This document shows positions 6,517 through 15,212 of a stretch of DNA of 26,579 nt, piece by piece. Position numbers and translations under genes: made by a program. Numbering within the stretch: the stretch's first letter is position 1; each line of letters begins with the position of its first letter. A model generated the notes under the pieces. The model was not told the DNA's origin. It saw only the letters and a program-made list of their open reading frames with translations, and did not search any database. The stretch comes from DATJFH01 sp035495815 (GTDB lineage Bacteria > Acidobacteriota > Terriglobia > Bryobacterales > Bryobacteraceae): contig DATJFH010000227.1 in the NCBI GenBank assembly GCA_035495815.1, forward strand, positions 1 through 26,579. The letters are read 5' to 3'.

Positions 6517-7887
6517 ATGACCTCCACACTGGACGTCCTCCGCCTCACCCCGGGTCTGGCCAGGTATTTCCGCTGGCTCGATCCGGACATTCGAAGGCGC
6601 ATCGCCAGCGGCGCCGTCTGGAGTATTCTGGGCGCCGGGTTCGCCAGCGGCCTGGCCATGCTAAGCAACGTGATCAGCGCCCGCTTCCTCGGGGCGACTC
6701 ATTTCGGCGAACTGGCGATCGTGCTGGCCACTACCAACCTGTTCACGACTCTGTTCACCTCCGGACTGAGCATGACCGCCTCGAAGTACGTCGCCGAGCA
6801 CCGCGATACGGATCCGGCGCGCGCCGGCGCCGTGATCGGGCTCTCCTGGGTGACTTCGATCGCCGTCGGGCTGGCTACCGCCCTGCTGATTCTCCCGTTC
6901 GCGCCGTGGCTCAGTACCGGGGCGCTCGGGGCCCCCGGTCTTGCGAATGCCATCCGGCTGGGCGGTATCGTCATGCTGTTTGCGGCGCTCAACGGGTCCC
7001 AGGTAGGCGCGCTGAGCGGTCTGGAAGCCTTCGACCAGGTGGCCTACGGAAACCTGGTTCGCGGTGTCGCAACCATCCTGCTCGTGACCCTGGGAGCCGC
7101 TGCCGGCGGCGTCAACGGCGCGCTGGCCGGGTACATCTTGGTGGGCGCGATCACCGCCGTCTACTATCAGATCCTGGTTCGCAGGCAGTGCGCCGCCCGG
7201 TCCGTCGCCATCTCCTACAAGTTCGGAAAGGAGGATGTCTCCATTCTGTGGCGCTTTACGCTGCCCGTCCTGGTGACCACGTTCTCCTTCACGCCGGCGG
7301 CCTGGTGGAGCAACGTACTGCTCGCGAAAACAAGCGGGTATTCGGAAGCCGGCGTCTTCGGCGCGGCTTTTCACTGGCAGATGTTCATCACCTTCTTCTC
7401 CTCGGCGGTTTCCAGGATCGGGTTGCCGATGCTTTCCAACGTACGCGCCGAACAGGACGCAGCCAGGTACAAGCGCTGCCTGGCGATCAACTTCCTGCTC
7501 ACCGCTGCCCCCGCCATCGCCATCGCAACGCCGGTCGCCCTGGGAGCGCATTTTATCGTGAGCCTCTACGGACCGTCCTTCCAGAGCGGGGCGGCGGCCC
7601 TGGCTCTCATCAGCCTGGCTGCGGTGTTCAACGCCATCAACATCCCGGTTGGACATGCCATCTGGTCGCTCGACGCTACCACCTCCGGCGTCCTGCTGGC
7701 GCTGCTGAACGGAGCCGTGCTGGCCGCGTCCGCCTATGCGCTGAGCGGTAAGGGCGCCGCGGGACTGGCCGGAGCCTACGTCATCATGGGCGCTGTTCAA
7801 ACCGCCGTCAACATTCCTTTCATGATCTGGCTGCTCCGCCAGCGCTTCAGTTCGCCCCTCCCGGCGCCGGAGGCTGCTGCCGCATGA
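6517..7887 (+). CDS. Wzx-like polysaccharide flippase (MATE/MOP superfamily)
   Basis: A 456-residue integral membrane protein with about 12-14 hydrophobic segments and the typical opening of the family: GAVWSILGAGFASGLAMLSN followed by ISARFLGATHFGELAIV. Such proteins flip undecaprenyl-diphosphate-linked repeat units from the cytoplasmic to the periplasmic face. C-terminal features (VSLYGPSFQSGAAAL, then NIPVGHAIWSLDA) also match the family. It begins 33 bases after the Wzc-like gene and overlaps the next gene by ATGA, so flippase and polymerase are probably translated together. The ribosome site before ATG 6517 is poor. Whether it moves a decorated or bare repeat unit cannot be told. Confidence 0.88.
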   Translation: MTSTLDVLRLTPGLARYFRWLDPDIRRRIASGAVWSILGAGFASGLAMLSNVISARFLGATHFGELAIVLATTNLFTTLFTSGLSMTASKYVAEHRDTDPARAGAVIGLSWVTSIAVGLATALLILPFAPWLSTGALGAPGLANAIRLGGIVMLFAALNGSQVGALSGLEAFDQVAYGNLVRGVATILLVTLGAAAGGVNGALAGYILVGAITAVYYQILVRRQCAARSVAISYKFGKEDVSILWRFTLPVLVTTFSFTPAAWWSNVLLAKTSGYSEAGVFGAAFHWQMFITFFSSAVSRIGLPMLSNVRAEQDAARYKRCLAINFLLTAAPAIAIATPVALGAHFIVSLYGPSFQSGAAALALISLAAVFNAINIPVGHAIWSLDATTSGVLLALLNGAVLAASAYALSGKGAAGLAGAYVIMGAVQTAVNIPFMIWLLRQRFSSPLPAPEAAAA

Positions 7888-9188
7888 ACGCCTCCGTCCG
7901 GTATCAGCCGAGCCTGGCCGGCGCCTGCGAGAGTTCCGAGGCCATGACCGGCGCCGACCGCCTCGTCCTGACCTTGACCGTACTGGGGATGATCGCCTCG
8001 GCCGTCATGGTCACGATCGTCGTCCGCGCCGTCCAGGATGCCGGCGAAGTGGGAGAGGCCGACATCTATAAGCCCGCTGTGTTTTATATCGTGCACGCCA
8101 TCCAGCTCACACTGCTGCTGGCGGCGGGCGTTGCGGCGCTGCTCAATACCGACTTCGCCGAGATCGAGCGCGGATTTCTGCCCCGCCTGGCGCTGTTCTT
8201 CGGAGCCGCTCTGCTCATGACCGCCCGCGGGTACACGGTTTCCGATCTGCTCTCGACGCGGCTGGCCGACAATACCGGTCCGATCCCCTGTTTCATGTCC
8301 GTGCTGGTCTTCGTCGGCGCGCGCCGTAAATATTGGCGAATCCTCGACAAAATCTTCGCCTGGCTGGCTATCTATTTTTCGGCGATCAGCGTCTTCGGGC
8401 TGGCGCGCATGCGAATGTTCAACCGTGACTCGGGCCTTTCCAATCTGGCCACCGGCCTGAACGCGCTCTTTTTTCCCGCCGCCTGGATCGCCCTGCGCGA
8501 TTACCCCAGGGACTCCTACATGCGGCGTCTACGCTTTCTGCCCATAGCGGCCTATACCTTTTTCAGCCTGTTCACCCAGACACGCCTCAATATCATAATG
8601 GTGTTCTGCCTGCTCGGCGTCTACGCCTATATCCAGTACAGGCGGAGAATGCCGCAGGCCGGGTTGTGGCTGATCGCCGGAGGACTGGCCCTCTGGCTCA
8701 CGCTGTTCGTGGCCGCCTTCCTCCGCGATACCGCCGGTTTCAGAACACTGGAATCGGTCGCCGACGCCTTCTCCGCGAGAATCGACGAAGACACCCGGTC
8801 CAGCCAGCTCATCCGGTTCTCCCAGACCGTGAAGCCGCAAGAACTCGTCCTTGGACGCGGATCGTTCGCCACCTGGGACTGGGGCAAGACCGTCAATTAT
8901 AAAGGTGGCACCGACGTCGGCTATCTCACGCTGCTTCTTTACGGAGGACTGCCGCTGCTCCTGACCTACGTCGCCGTTCATCTGAAGCCCTGCTTTACGG
9001 CGCTGGCCGCCAATCCCAGCCCCTTGCAGCTGACTGCCGCCGGCGTGGTGCTCCTGTGGACCATCCGGATGTTTTCTTCTTCGTACATGGGATTGACCCT
9101 CGATTACTATCCGATCCTGTTTTGTGTCGGCGCCTGCATATCCCGAGAACCGTTCCCGGTCTGGCGCGGCGGCCGGGCGGGGGCCTGA
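7884..9188 (+). CDS. Wzy-like O-antigen/exopolysaccharide polymerase candidate
   Basis: A 434-residue multi-spanning membrane protein; about 10 hydrophobic segments are visible, for example LVLTLTVLGMIASAVMV, a segment at about 65-85, WLIAGGLALWLTLFVAAFL, and YLTLLLYGGLPLLLTYVAV. A larger hydrophilic loop lies at about 275-345 and contains LGRGSFATWDW, reminiscent of the 'G.G...' periplasmic loop of polymerases and O-antigen ligases. Wzy proteins share little sequence identity, so the call rests on topology, length and position: its start overlaps the flippase stop (ATGA). In the cell it would join repeat units in the periplasmic leaflet. An alternative is a non-polymerase membrane protein of the same locus. 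Confidence 0.7.
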   Translation: MNASVRYQPSLAGACESSEAMTGADRLVLTLTVLGMIASAVMVTIVVRAVQDAGEVGEADIYKPAVFYIVHAIQLTLLLAAGVAALLNTDFAEIERGFLPRLALFFGAALLMTARGYTVSDLLSTRLADNTGPIPCFMSVLVFVGARRKYWRILDKIFAWLAIYFSAISVFGLARMRMFNRDSGLSNLATGLNALFFPAAWIALRDYPRDSYMRRLRFLPIAAYTFFSLFTQTRLNIIMVFCLLGVYAYIQYRRRMPQAGLWLIAGGLALWLTLFVAAFLRDTAGFRTLESVADAFSARIDEDTRSSQLIRFSQTVKPQELVLGRGSFATWDWGKTVNYKGGTDVGYLTLLLYGGLPLLLTYVAVHLKPCFTALAANPSPLQLTAAGVVLLWTIRMFSSSYMGLTLDYYPILFCVGACISREPFPVWRGGRAGA

Positions 9189-9209
9189 TACCGTGCGGAG
9201 CTGACTACC

Positions 9210-10505
9210 ATGAAAGTTCTCTGGTTTACTAACGATCCTCTACCCGCGGTCCACTATCATCTCGGCCGGACACCTTCCGGATCCGGAACCTGGATGCCCT
9301 GCCTGCTCGAGGAGCTCAAGCGAACGCCCGGGGTTCAGGTGGAGGTGGCGGCGTCCTCTCCCGGGCTCCGCGACGCCCAGTACACCATCGACGGCACCGA
9401 CTACTTCGTATTGAGCCAGCCCCGCTTCCAGCCCTTCTTCTGGGGGACCAAACGGGATCTTCAGAAAGCCGCCTGCCTGGTGAGGGAAAGACGCCCGGAC
9501 GTAATCCATATCCATGGCACGGAGAGGTATTACGGTCTGCTGGCGGCCCGCGGTCTGGTCTCGACGCCCTGCGTGATCTCGCTGCAGGGGCTGCTCGGCT
9601 CCTGCCTCCAGGGCTTCTTCGGAGCCCTCTCCCCGCGGGATGTCTGGCGCAGCGACCGCCTCAGCGAGGTTGCCACCCGACGGGGCTTGATGTGGTCTTA
9701 TTGGGACTTTCAGACGGCTGCCCGGCGCGAACGGGAAATTCTGATGGGCGTCAAGGCCTTCATGGGCAGGACCGACTGGGACCGCTCGCAGCTTTACAGC
9801 GTGAATCCCGGCGCCCGGTACTTTCATGCCGGCGAAATTCTGCGCCGTGATTTCAAGAATCACGCCTGGGACCTCTTGAAGTGCGATCGCCATACCGTCA
9901 TTTTCACCAACGCCGGAGAACCGCGGCGCGGAATCGAAGTGCTGCTCGACGCCCTCAAGCTCCTGAAGCGGGATTTCCCGGACGCCAGGCTCCGGCTGGC
10001 CGGAGGCATCGGCAACCGGCGCGGATATCATCGCTTTTTCCGGCGAACCATCGAGGAGAGCGGCGCCTCCGGTAGCGTAGACTTCCTCGGATACATGGAT
10101 GGCGGCGAGATGGCGGCCGAACTGTCGCGGGCCCACGTCTTCGCCACCGCCTCCTACGTCGAGAACAGCCCCAACAGTCTTTGCGAGGCGATGCAGGTCG
10201 GATTACCCTGCGTGGCCAGCTACACCGGCGGCATCCCCAGCCTCGTCCAGCATGGAGAGACCGGACTGATGTTTCCGATGGGCGACGCCCCCCTGCTAGC
10301 CGACTCGATCGCCCGCATTTTCCGCTCCGACGAGTTGGCCGCCCATCTCGGAGACAACGCGCGCATCGAAGCGACCAGCCGCCATGCGCCGCCAAAGGTC
10401 GCGTCCCAGACGTTGGCCGCCTATAACGAAGTTGCGAACGGCGCCGAACGCCCCTATGCCGGGCGGCCGGAAGAGCGGGTTGCCGTGCTTGAACAATCCA
10501 ATTGA
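9210..10505 (+). CDS. Glycosyltransferase family 4 (GT-B)
   Basis: A 431-residue cytoplasmic retaining glycosyltransferase. The N-terminal acceptor half opens with MKVLWFTNDPLP and has the DVIHIHG strand; the nucleotide-sugar-binding half has VIFTNAGEPRRGIEVLLDAL (about 230-250), RLRLAGG, VDFLGYMDGGEMAAELSRAHVF and the E-x7-E motif (Glu318 ... Glu326) in VENSPNSLCEAM, followed by GLPCVASYTGGIPSLV. These are GT4 hallmarks. It would add one sugar to the lipid-linked repeat unit; donor and linkage are not predictable. It lies 21 bases after the polymerase candidate and 16 bases before the first carbamoyltransferase. Confidence 0.92.
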   Translation: MKVLWFTNDPLPAVHYHLGRTPSGSGTWMPCLLEELKRTPGVQVEVAASSPGLRDAQYTIDGTDYFVLSQPRFQPFFWGTKRDLQKAACLVRERRPDVIHIHGTERYYGLLAARGLVSTPCVISLQGLLGSCLQGFFGALSPRDVWRSDRLSEVATRRGLMWSYWDFQTAARREREILMGVKAFMGRTDWDRSQLYSVNPGARYFHAGEILRRDFKNHAWDLLKCDRHTVIFTNAGEPRRGIEVLLDALKLLKRDFPDARLRLAGGIGNRRGYHRFFRRTIEESGASGSVDFLGYMDGGEMAAELSRAHVFATASYVENSPNSLCEAMQVGLPCVASYTGGIPSLVQHGETGLMFPMGDAPLLADSIARIFRSDELAAHLGDNARIEATSRHAPPKVASQTLAAYNEVANGAERPYAGRPEERVAVLEQSN

Positions 10506-10521
10506 GGAGGAAGCCACCAGA

Positions 10522-12222
10522 ATGAACGTCCTCGGTCTTCACATGGGCCATGACAGCAGCAGCGTTCTGATTCAGGACGGGAGTCTCACGGCCGACGTCG
10601 CTGAAGAACGCTTCACGCGCATCAAACATTACAACGGAATCCCCTACGCCGGCCTCGAGTACTGCCTGCGCGAAGGGAACATTCCGATCGAGGACGTGGA
10701 TGTCGTCGCCGTCTCGTCCCGGTTCCCCGTGCCGGGCCTGAACTATCTTTTCGATCTCAATGAACAGCAGCGGGAGAAGAAGAATTTCCGCAGCCAGGCC
10801 CTCGACGCCTACCGCAAGTACTTCGGCGGCAACCAGCGCATGCCCCCGCTCTACATCAAGCGTCACAAGCTTTCCAGCCGCACCCGTATCGTTCATGTCG
10901 AGCACCACGTCGCTCACGCCGGCAGCGCCTACTACTCGAGCGGACTCGGCCGGGACGAGAAGGCCCTGATCGTCACTTGCGACGGCATGGGCGACGGCTG
11001 GTCCGTCTGCATCTGGCGCGGTGAGAACGGCCGCATCACCCCGCTCAAGAAGTTCGGAACCAACGGTTCGCTCGGCTGGTTCTACAGCAACGTCACCGAA
11101 GCCTTGGGCTGGATTCACGGGGACGGAGAGGGAAAGACGATGGGTCTGGCCCCCTACGGCGACGCGGAAAAATGCCGGGGCTGTCTCGACGCGTTCTATC
11201 CGAAATACGCTTCCGGCGATCTGGTGGAACCCTACGATTTCGGCTCCGTTTACTACTGGGACGAATGCGGATCCGCCCAGTTCCACTTCGACGACGCCGA
11301 CAAAATCCGGCGGCTGATCGATCGCCATGGCCGGGAGAACATCGCCGCCGAAGCGCAGCGCGTGCTCGAGGAGCAGTTGGTGGCCCTGATCACCTACTGG
11401 CTGGAAAAAGAGAAGACCGATATCCTCTGCGCCGCCGGAGGCGTCTTCCTGAATGTAAAGCTGAACCAGCGCCTCTGGTGCTCGGGGAAAATCCGCAAAC
11501 ACTGGACCTATCCCAATTGCGGGGACTCCGGGCTCGCCTACGGCGCCGCCATGGCCGCCTGGTTCGAGGAAAATTCAGGGGATCTGCCGCTGCTCGGAGA
11601 CCTGTATTCCGGACCCGCGTTCGGCAACGAGGAGATCCGGACGATGCTCGAGCACCGGCGGATTCCGGCCGAATACGTGGAGAACATCGAGGACGAAACC
11701 GCCGAGCTGCTGGCGCAGAACAAGATCGTGGGCTGGTTCCAGGGGCGCATGGAAAGCGGTCCCCGGGCTCTCGGCGCCAGGTCCATTCTCATGAGCGCGG
11801 GCTGCCTGGAGAACAAGGACACCATCAACGCCAGAGTGAAATACAGGGAAGGGTTCCGGCCGTTCTGCCCCTCCATGCCGATCGAATGCGCGCCGCAGTA
11901 CCTCGTGAAATTCCGGCCCGAGCCGTTCATGATCACCTCCTTCGACGCGGCGCCGGGCAAGCGGGACGGAATTCCCGCCGTCGTCCACCAGGACGGCACC
12001 GCGCGCCCGCAGACCGTGGTCCGCGATACCAACACACGGTACTGGACGCTGCTGCGCCGGTATGGCGAGCTGAGCGGCCACCCGGTGCTGCTGAATACCT
12101 CCATGAACATCATGGGAGAGCCGATTGTGTGCAACCCCCGCGACGCGATCAAGTGCTTCTTCGACTCCGGCATGGACGCGCTGGCGCTGGGTAACTTCCT
12201 TCTGACCAAGCGCGATTTATGA
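10522..12222 (+). CDS. NodU/CmcH-family O-carbamoyltransferase (first copy)
   Basis: A 566-residue carbamoyltransferase that uses carbamoyl phosphate and ATP to carbamoylate a hydroxyl group, typically of a sugar or natural product. The N-terminal Kae1-like domain has GLHMGHDSSSVLI (5-17), EERFTRIKH, the metal-binding HHVAHA block (128-133), VTCDGMGDG and KTMGLAPYGD. The C-terminal YrdC-like domain has QGRMESGPRALGARS (about 406-421), FRPFCPSMP and the closing LLNTSMNIMGEP. All expected motifs are seen and length is normal. ATG 10522 is chosen because GAGGAGG lies 11 bases upstream and the family N-terminus begins here, although the frame is open earlier. In this context it probably carbamoylates a sugar of the repeat unit. 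Confidence 0.92.
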   Translation: MNVLGLHMGHDSSSVLIQDGSLTADVAEERFTRIKHYNGIPYAGLEYCLREGNIPIEDVDVVAVSSRFPVPGLNYLFDLNEQQREKKNFRSQALDAYRKYFGGNQRMPPLYIKRHKLSSRTRIVHVEHHVAHAGSAYYSSGLGRDEKALIVTCDGMGDGWSVCIWRGENGRITPLKKFGTNGSLGWFYSNVTEALGWIHGDGEGKTMGLAPYGDAEKCRGCLDAFYPKYASGDLVEPYDFGSVYYWDECGSAQFHFDDADKIRRLIDRHGRENIAAEAQRVLEEQLVALITYWLEKEKTDILCAAGGVFLNVKLNQRLWCSGKIRKHWTYPNCGDSGLAYGAAMAAWFEENSGDLPLLGDLYSGPAFGNEEIRTMLEHRRIPAEYVENIEDETAELLAQNKIVGWFQGRMESGPRALGARSILMSAGCLENKDTINARVKYREGFRPFCPSMPIECAPQYLVKFRPEPFMITSFDAAPGKRDGIPAVVHQDGTARPQTVVRDTNTRYWTLLRRYGELSGHPVLLNTSMNIMGEPIVCNPRDAIKCFFDSGMDALALGNFLLTKRDL

Positions 12223-12244
12223 CGTTCGGGCGATGGAGGCTGCC

Positions 12245-12478
12245 GTGAAGAAGGCCGAATACTTGGGTTGGACGCTTTTCGCTTCGCGGTCGTTCGACGG
12301 CCGCTGGTGGGGATGGATTCTGAACGAGGCGCGCGGGTACGTCTATTGCGACCACATTCCGTGTCCCGCCACCGCCCCCCCGCAGGAAGCGCAGCGCTTC
12401 GTTTGGCGGGTTGCCAGCGAGCGCAAAGGCGTGGAACAAAAAGCAGAGCCCGACTGGATCGAGGTATCCGCATTCTAA
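12245..12478 (+). CDS. Small Trp-rich hypothetical protein
   Basis: I do not recognise a family. The 77-residue product (GTG 12245, GGAGG five bases upstream; an in-frame ATG at 12233 would give 81) is rich in aromatic residues: five Trp, including RWWGW, plus several Tyr and Phe. It has no signal peptide or membrane segment and two separated Cys residues (YVYCDHIPC). Third-position GC matches true genes here, unlike the overlapping alternative frame. It fits between the carbamoyltransferase (22 bases upstream) and the next glycosyltransferase, whose ATG overlaps its TAA (TAATG), so it is probably co-translated. A small accessory or binding protein of the locus is possible, but no function is claimed. 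Confidence 0.65.
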   Translation: MKKAEYLGWTLFASRSFDGRWWGWILNEARGYVYCDHIPCPATAPPQEAQRFVWRVASERKGVEQKAEPDWIEVSAF

Positions 12479-13758
12479 TGTTTGCTCCGATAACGGATAA
12501 GCCCATGACGAGCCGCTTTCCCCAGCCAGCGCCTCCGCCCGATCGGCGCAGCGTCGAAGCGTATCAGGTGGTCTGCATCTGCGGAGGATATGGTTTTCCT
12601 CTCGGAAACGCCAGCGCATCCCGGATCGCCACCGTCGGCAAGACGCTGCAAACCACCGGTGTCCCGTTCTCGCTGCTGCATTGCGGGCCCAGCCCGGATC
12701 CCATCAACACGAACCGGTCCGGCGTGTACGCGGGGATTCCCTTCCAGTACACCACCACCGTCACCCGCCCCCGCAACATCGTTGCCCGCGCTTTCGTCTA
12801 TCTCCGGGCGCTGGCGGGTCTGGCGGTCAGGCTTCTCCGTTTGCGGAAGGACCGGAGCAATACTCTGGTGTATCTGTATATCGGAGACGGGCCAATGAAT
12901 CTCCTGGTGGGCTCGATCTGCCGGCTGATCGGACTTCCGGTGGTTCAGGAGCTCTGCGAGTGGATCCTCGGCGAGCCGGGCTGCTCGCGGTTCAACCGCT
13001 GGCTTTACAAAGGGGCTATCTTCGAGCAGGCCACCGGCGCGCTCGTCATTTCCAAGGCCATCGAAGGCCGGGTGCGGGAGCTGAGACCGAGGGTCAATCC
13101 CAAGCTGCTCATTCATCGCCTGCCCGCCATCGTCGACGCCCGCCGCTTCGCGGCGATCCCGGAGCGGCAGTGTCCCCAGCCCCCGGCGATTCCGGAATTC
13201 GTCTACTGCGGGACCTGGCTGAAGGACGTCTTCTTCCTGTTGCGCACCTTCCGGCTGATCCGGGACAAAGGATTCTATTGCCGCTTGAAGTTTGTCGGCG
13301 GCTGGCCTTCGGACAAAGAGCAGGCGATTCGCACCTATATGACTGAGCTGGGCCTGGCGCCGGACGACGTGGTGATGATGGGTTACGTCGACGACGCTAC
13401 GCTCGAAGAGTGCTACCGCAATGCGACCGCCCTTCTCGCGCCGCTATGGGATGACGACCGATCGAAGACCCGTCTCCCCAACAAGCTGGCGGAGTACCTG
13501 GCTTCGGGAAGGCCCGTGGTCACCTGCCGCGTCGGCGATCTCACCGATTTTCTGACCGCCGGAGAGAACGTCTACCTGGCCGAGCCCGGTAACGCGCAGG
13601 ACCTGGCCGACAGAATGATCGACGTGCTCCGCGATCCGGAGCGCGCCAGCCGCGTCGGCGCGGCCGGACAGGAAGTTTGCCTCTCGTATCTCGATTACCG
13701 TGCTCACGCCCGTACGCTGGCCGACTTCTTTTCGGACTGCGTTCGAAGCAAAAGGTAG
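12478..13758 (+). CDS. Glycosyltransferase, GT4-like
   Basis: A 426-residue GT-B glycosyltransferase. The N-terminal domain contains VVCICGGYGFPLGNASASR, with the glycine-rich loop near the N-terminus, and the strand TLVYLYIGDGP; the C-terminal donor domain has EFVYCGTWLKD (about 240), LKFVGGWPSD, MMGYVDDATLEECYRNA and TRLPNKLAEYLASGRPVVT, where LPxKLxEYLxxGxPVV is a strong GT4 signature. The start at ATG 12478 overlaps the TAA of the preceding small gene, suggesting coupling; ATG 12505 is an alternative. It should add a sugar to the lipid-linked oligosaccharide; specificity is unknown. It ends five bases before the deacetylase. Confidence 0.88.
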   Translation: MFAPITDKPMTSRFPQPAPPPDRRSVEAYQVVCICGGYGFPLGNASASRIATVGKTLQTTGVPFSLLHCGPSPDPINTNRSGVYAGIPFQYTTTVTRPRNIVARAFVYLRALAGLAVRLLRLRKDRSNTLVYLYIGDGPMNLLVGSICRLIGLPVVQELCEWILGEPGCSRFNRWLYKGAIFEQATGALVISKAIEGRVRELRPRVNPKLLIHRLPAIVDARRFAAIPERQCPQPPAIPEFVYCGTWLKDVFFLLRTFRLIRDKGFYCRLKFVGGWPSDKEQAIRTYMTELGLAPDDVVMMGYVDDATLEECYRNATALLAPLWDDDRSKTRLPNKLAEYLASGRPVVTCRVGDLTDFLTAGENVYLAEPGNAQDLADRMIDVLRDPERASRVGAAGQEVCLSYLDYRAHARTLADFFSDCVRSKR

Positions 13759-13762
13759 GAAC

Positions 13763-14650
13763 ATGGCCCTTCGATCGATAATCCGCAACAGCGTCTGCCG
13801 TGTTCTGGCCTGGGGGGTGATCGCGGCCGGCCATACCCGGCGCGGCAAGCGCCGCGCGTTCGCCGGTAACGTCGTCACCCCCATCTATTTCCACAATCCC
13901 AACCCGCGGCTGTTCGCCCGTTGTATCCGCTGGTTGCGTGAAAACGGTTACGTCTTCATCTCCACGCGGGAACTCATGGGCATTCTCTATGAGGGAAAAA
14001 ACCCGCCGCGCGGCGCTGCCTGGCTCTCCTTCGACGACGGGTATAAGGAGTGGCTCCAAAACGTGATGCCGGTCATCCGGGATCAGAACATTCCCGTGAC
14101 GTTTTTCATCCCGACCGGTATCGTCGCCAATGAAGGGCTGTTCCCCTGGAAGCATCCCGTGCAGCCGCCCACCCCCGGCGTTCGCGACGCCATGACCTTG
14201 CCGGAGCTCCGGGTCGTCGCGCGCTGCCCAGCGGTGACCATCGGCGGACACACCGTCAACCATTCCGTGACCGTCTCTCTCGACGAAGAGCGCACCCGGT
14301 TCGAATTCGGCGCATCCAAGAAGGCGATCGAAGACTGGACGGGCAAGGAAGTCACCGTCTTCGCATATCCCGAGGGCCGCTTCGACGGCCGCGAGAGAGT
14401 GTATTTGAAAACCTTCGGTTACAAGCTGGCGGCCACTACCGCCAGCGATCTGATCACTCCGCAAACGGATCCCTATCTCCTACCGAGATTTTGCGTTTCC
14501 GATAACATCTCCTTTCCGGAGGCGGTGTGCAACATGACGGGCGCCTGGCGGCCGGCGCTCGATCGTCTAAAAAAGCTGGTTCCGCGCCTGGCCCGGCGCG
14601 AAGAGCCGCTCGCGCCAAATCAAAAAGGGAGTTCCTTTGTCACCTCATAA
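13763..14650 (+). CDS. Polysaccharide deacetylase (NodB/CE4 type)
   Basis: A 295-residue NodB-homology protein. Motif 1 is LSFDDGY (88-94, with the catalytic and metal-binding Asp91/Asp92), motif 2 is GGHTVNHS with the metal ligands His163 and His167, and motif 3 is FAYPEGRFDG (about 200-209). These remove N-acetyl groups from amino sugars; here the likely substrate is an N-acetylated sugar of the repeat unit or its lipid-linked precursor. A weakly hydrophobic N-terminus (about 10-23) could be a membrane anchor, but is short. The context is telling: deacetylation would free an amine next to a carrier-protein/GNAT module that could re-acylate it. Its last 14 bases overlap the carrier-protein gene. 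Confidence 0.9.
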   Translation: MALRSIIRNSVCRVLAWGVIAAGHTRRGKRRAFAGNVVTPIYFHNPNPRLFARCIRWLRENGYVFISTRELMGILYEGKNPPRGAAWLSFDDGYKEWLQNVMPVIRDQNIPVTFFIPTGIVANEGLFPWKHPVQPPTPGVRDAMTLPELRVVARCPAVTIGGHTVNHSVTVSLDEERTRFEFGASKKAIEDWTGKEVTVFAYPEGRFDGRERVYLKTFGYKLAATTASDLITPQTDPYLLPRFCVSDNISFPEAVCNMTGAWRPALDRLKKLVPRLARREEPLAPNQKGSSFVTS

Positions 14651-15212
14651 CTCCGTAATTGAATACGAAACTTCTGCAGGCCGAAACCTTATCCCCGAGA
14701 TCCTGACCCTGTTGCAGGAGAAGCTGGCGATACGCGTCGAGTCCGCCGACACAGACCTGTTTCATTCCGGGGCCATGGATTCGGCCGCGCAGGTGCACCT
14801 CCTGATGCACCTCGAGAAACGCTTCGGCGTCAGCCTGCCCATGGAGGAGCTGGAGATAGATTCGTTCTGTACGGTGGCCAGGATCGCCCAAATGGTCGCG
14901 GGCAGTCTCCAGACAATGAATCGCGAACCGGAAGCACCGGTCCGCGAGCAGCGCGATCTCACCGCAGAGATCCGCCAGCTGTTGGTGGAAAAACTGGCCA
15001 TCCGGGTGGATCCGTACCAAACGGACCTGTTCGCCGCCGGCGTCTTCGACTCGATGACCCTGGTTCAGTTCATCTTCCACATGGAAGAGCATTTTGGATT
15101 TCACCTGCCGATGGAGGAGCTGGACGTGGATTCCTTTCAATCCGTCGAGAGCATCGCCAGGCTCGTGGCGGCGAACACTAGGCCGGAGCCGGAGCGGGCG
15201 CAGGCGTGCTGA
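14637..15212 (+). CDS. Tandem (two-domain) acyl/peptidyl carrier protein
   Basis: A 191-residue protein made of two carrier domains about 90 residues apart. Each has the phosphopantetheine site: Ser49 in LFHSGAMDS and Ser139 in LFAAGVFDS, followed by the helix of acidic residues and a shared LPMEELxxDSF segment. The repeats are clearly duplicates: EKLAIRV precedes both sites, and LPMEEL follows both. Such proteins hold acyl or aminoacyl groups as thioesters. Translation probably starts at TTG 14637, since AAGGGAG lies five bases upstream and no better start precedes domain 1; this overlaps the deacetylase by 14 bases. It is the natural partner of the adenylation enzyme at 17420 and the GNAT enzyme at 15206. 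A phosphopantetheinyl transferase is not in the window. Confidence 0.9.
   Translation: MSPHNSVIEYETSAGRNLIPEILTLLQEKLAIRVESADTDLFHSGAMDSAAQVHLLMHLEKRFGVSLPMEELEIDSFCTVARIAQMVAGSLQTMNREPEAPVREQRDLTAEIRQLLVEKLAIRVDPYQTDLFAAGVFDSMTLVQFIFHMEEHFGFHLPMEELDVDSFQSVESIARLVAANTRPEPERAQAC

Noticed and set aside
6354..7751. Long plus-strand frame overlapping the flippase gene.
   Set aside because: Arg/Gly/His-rich product with no membrane segments; the overlapping frame encodes a convincing Wzx-like protein.
12268..12477. Upstream extension of the second glycosyltransferase frame.
   Set aside because: Arg/Gly-rich, overlaps the small Trp-rich gene that has better codon use and a ribosome site; the glycosyltransferase family N-terminus fits a start at 12478.
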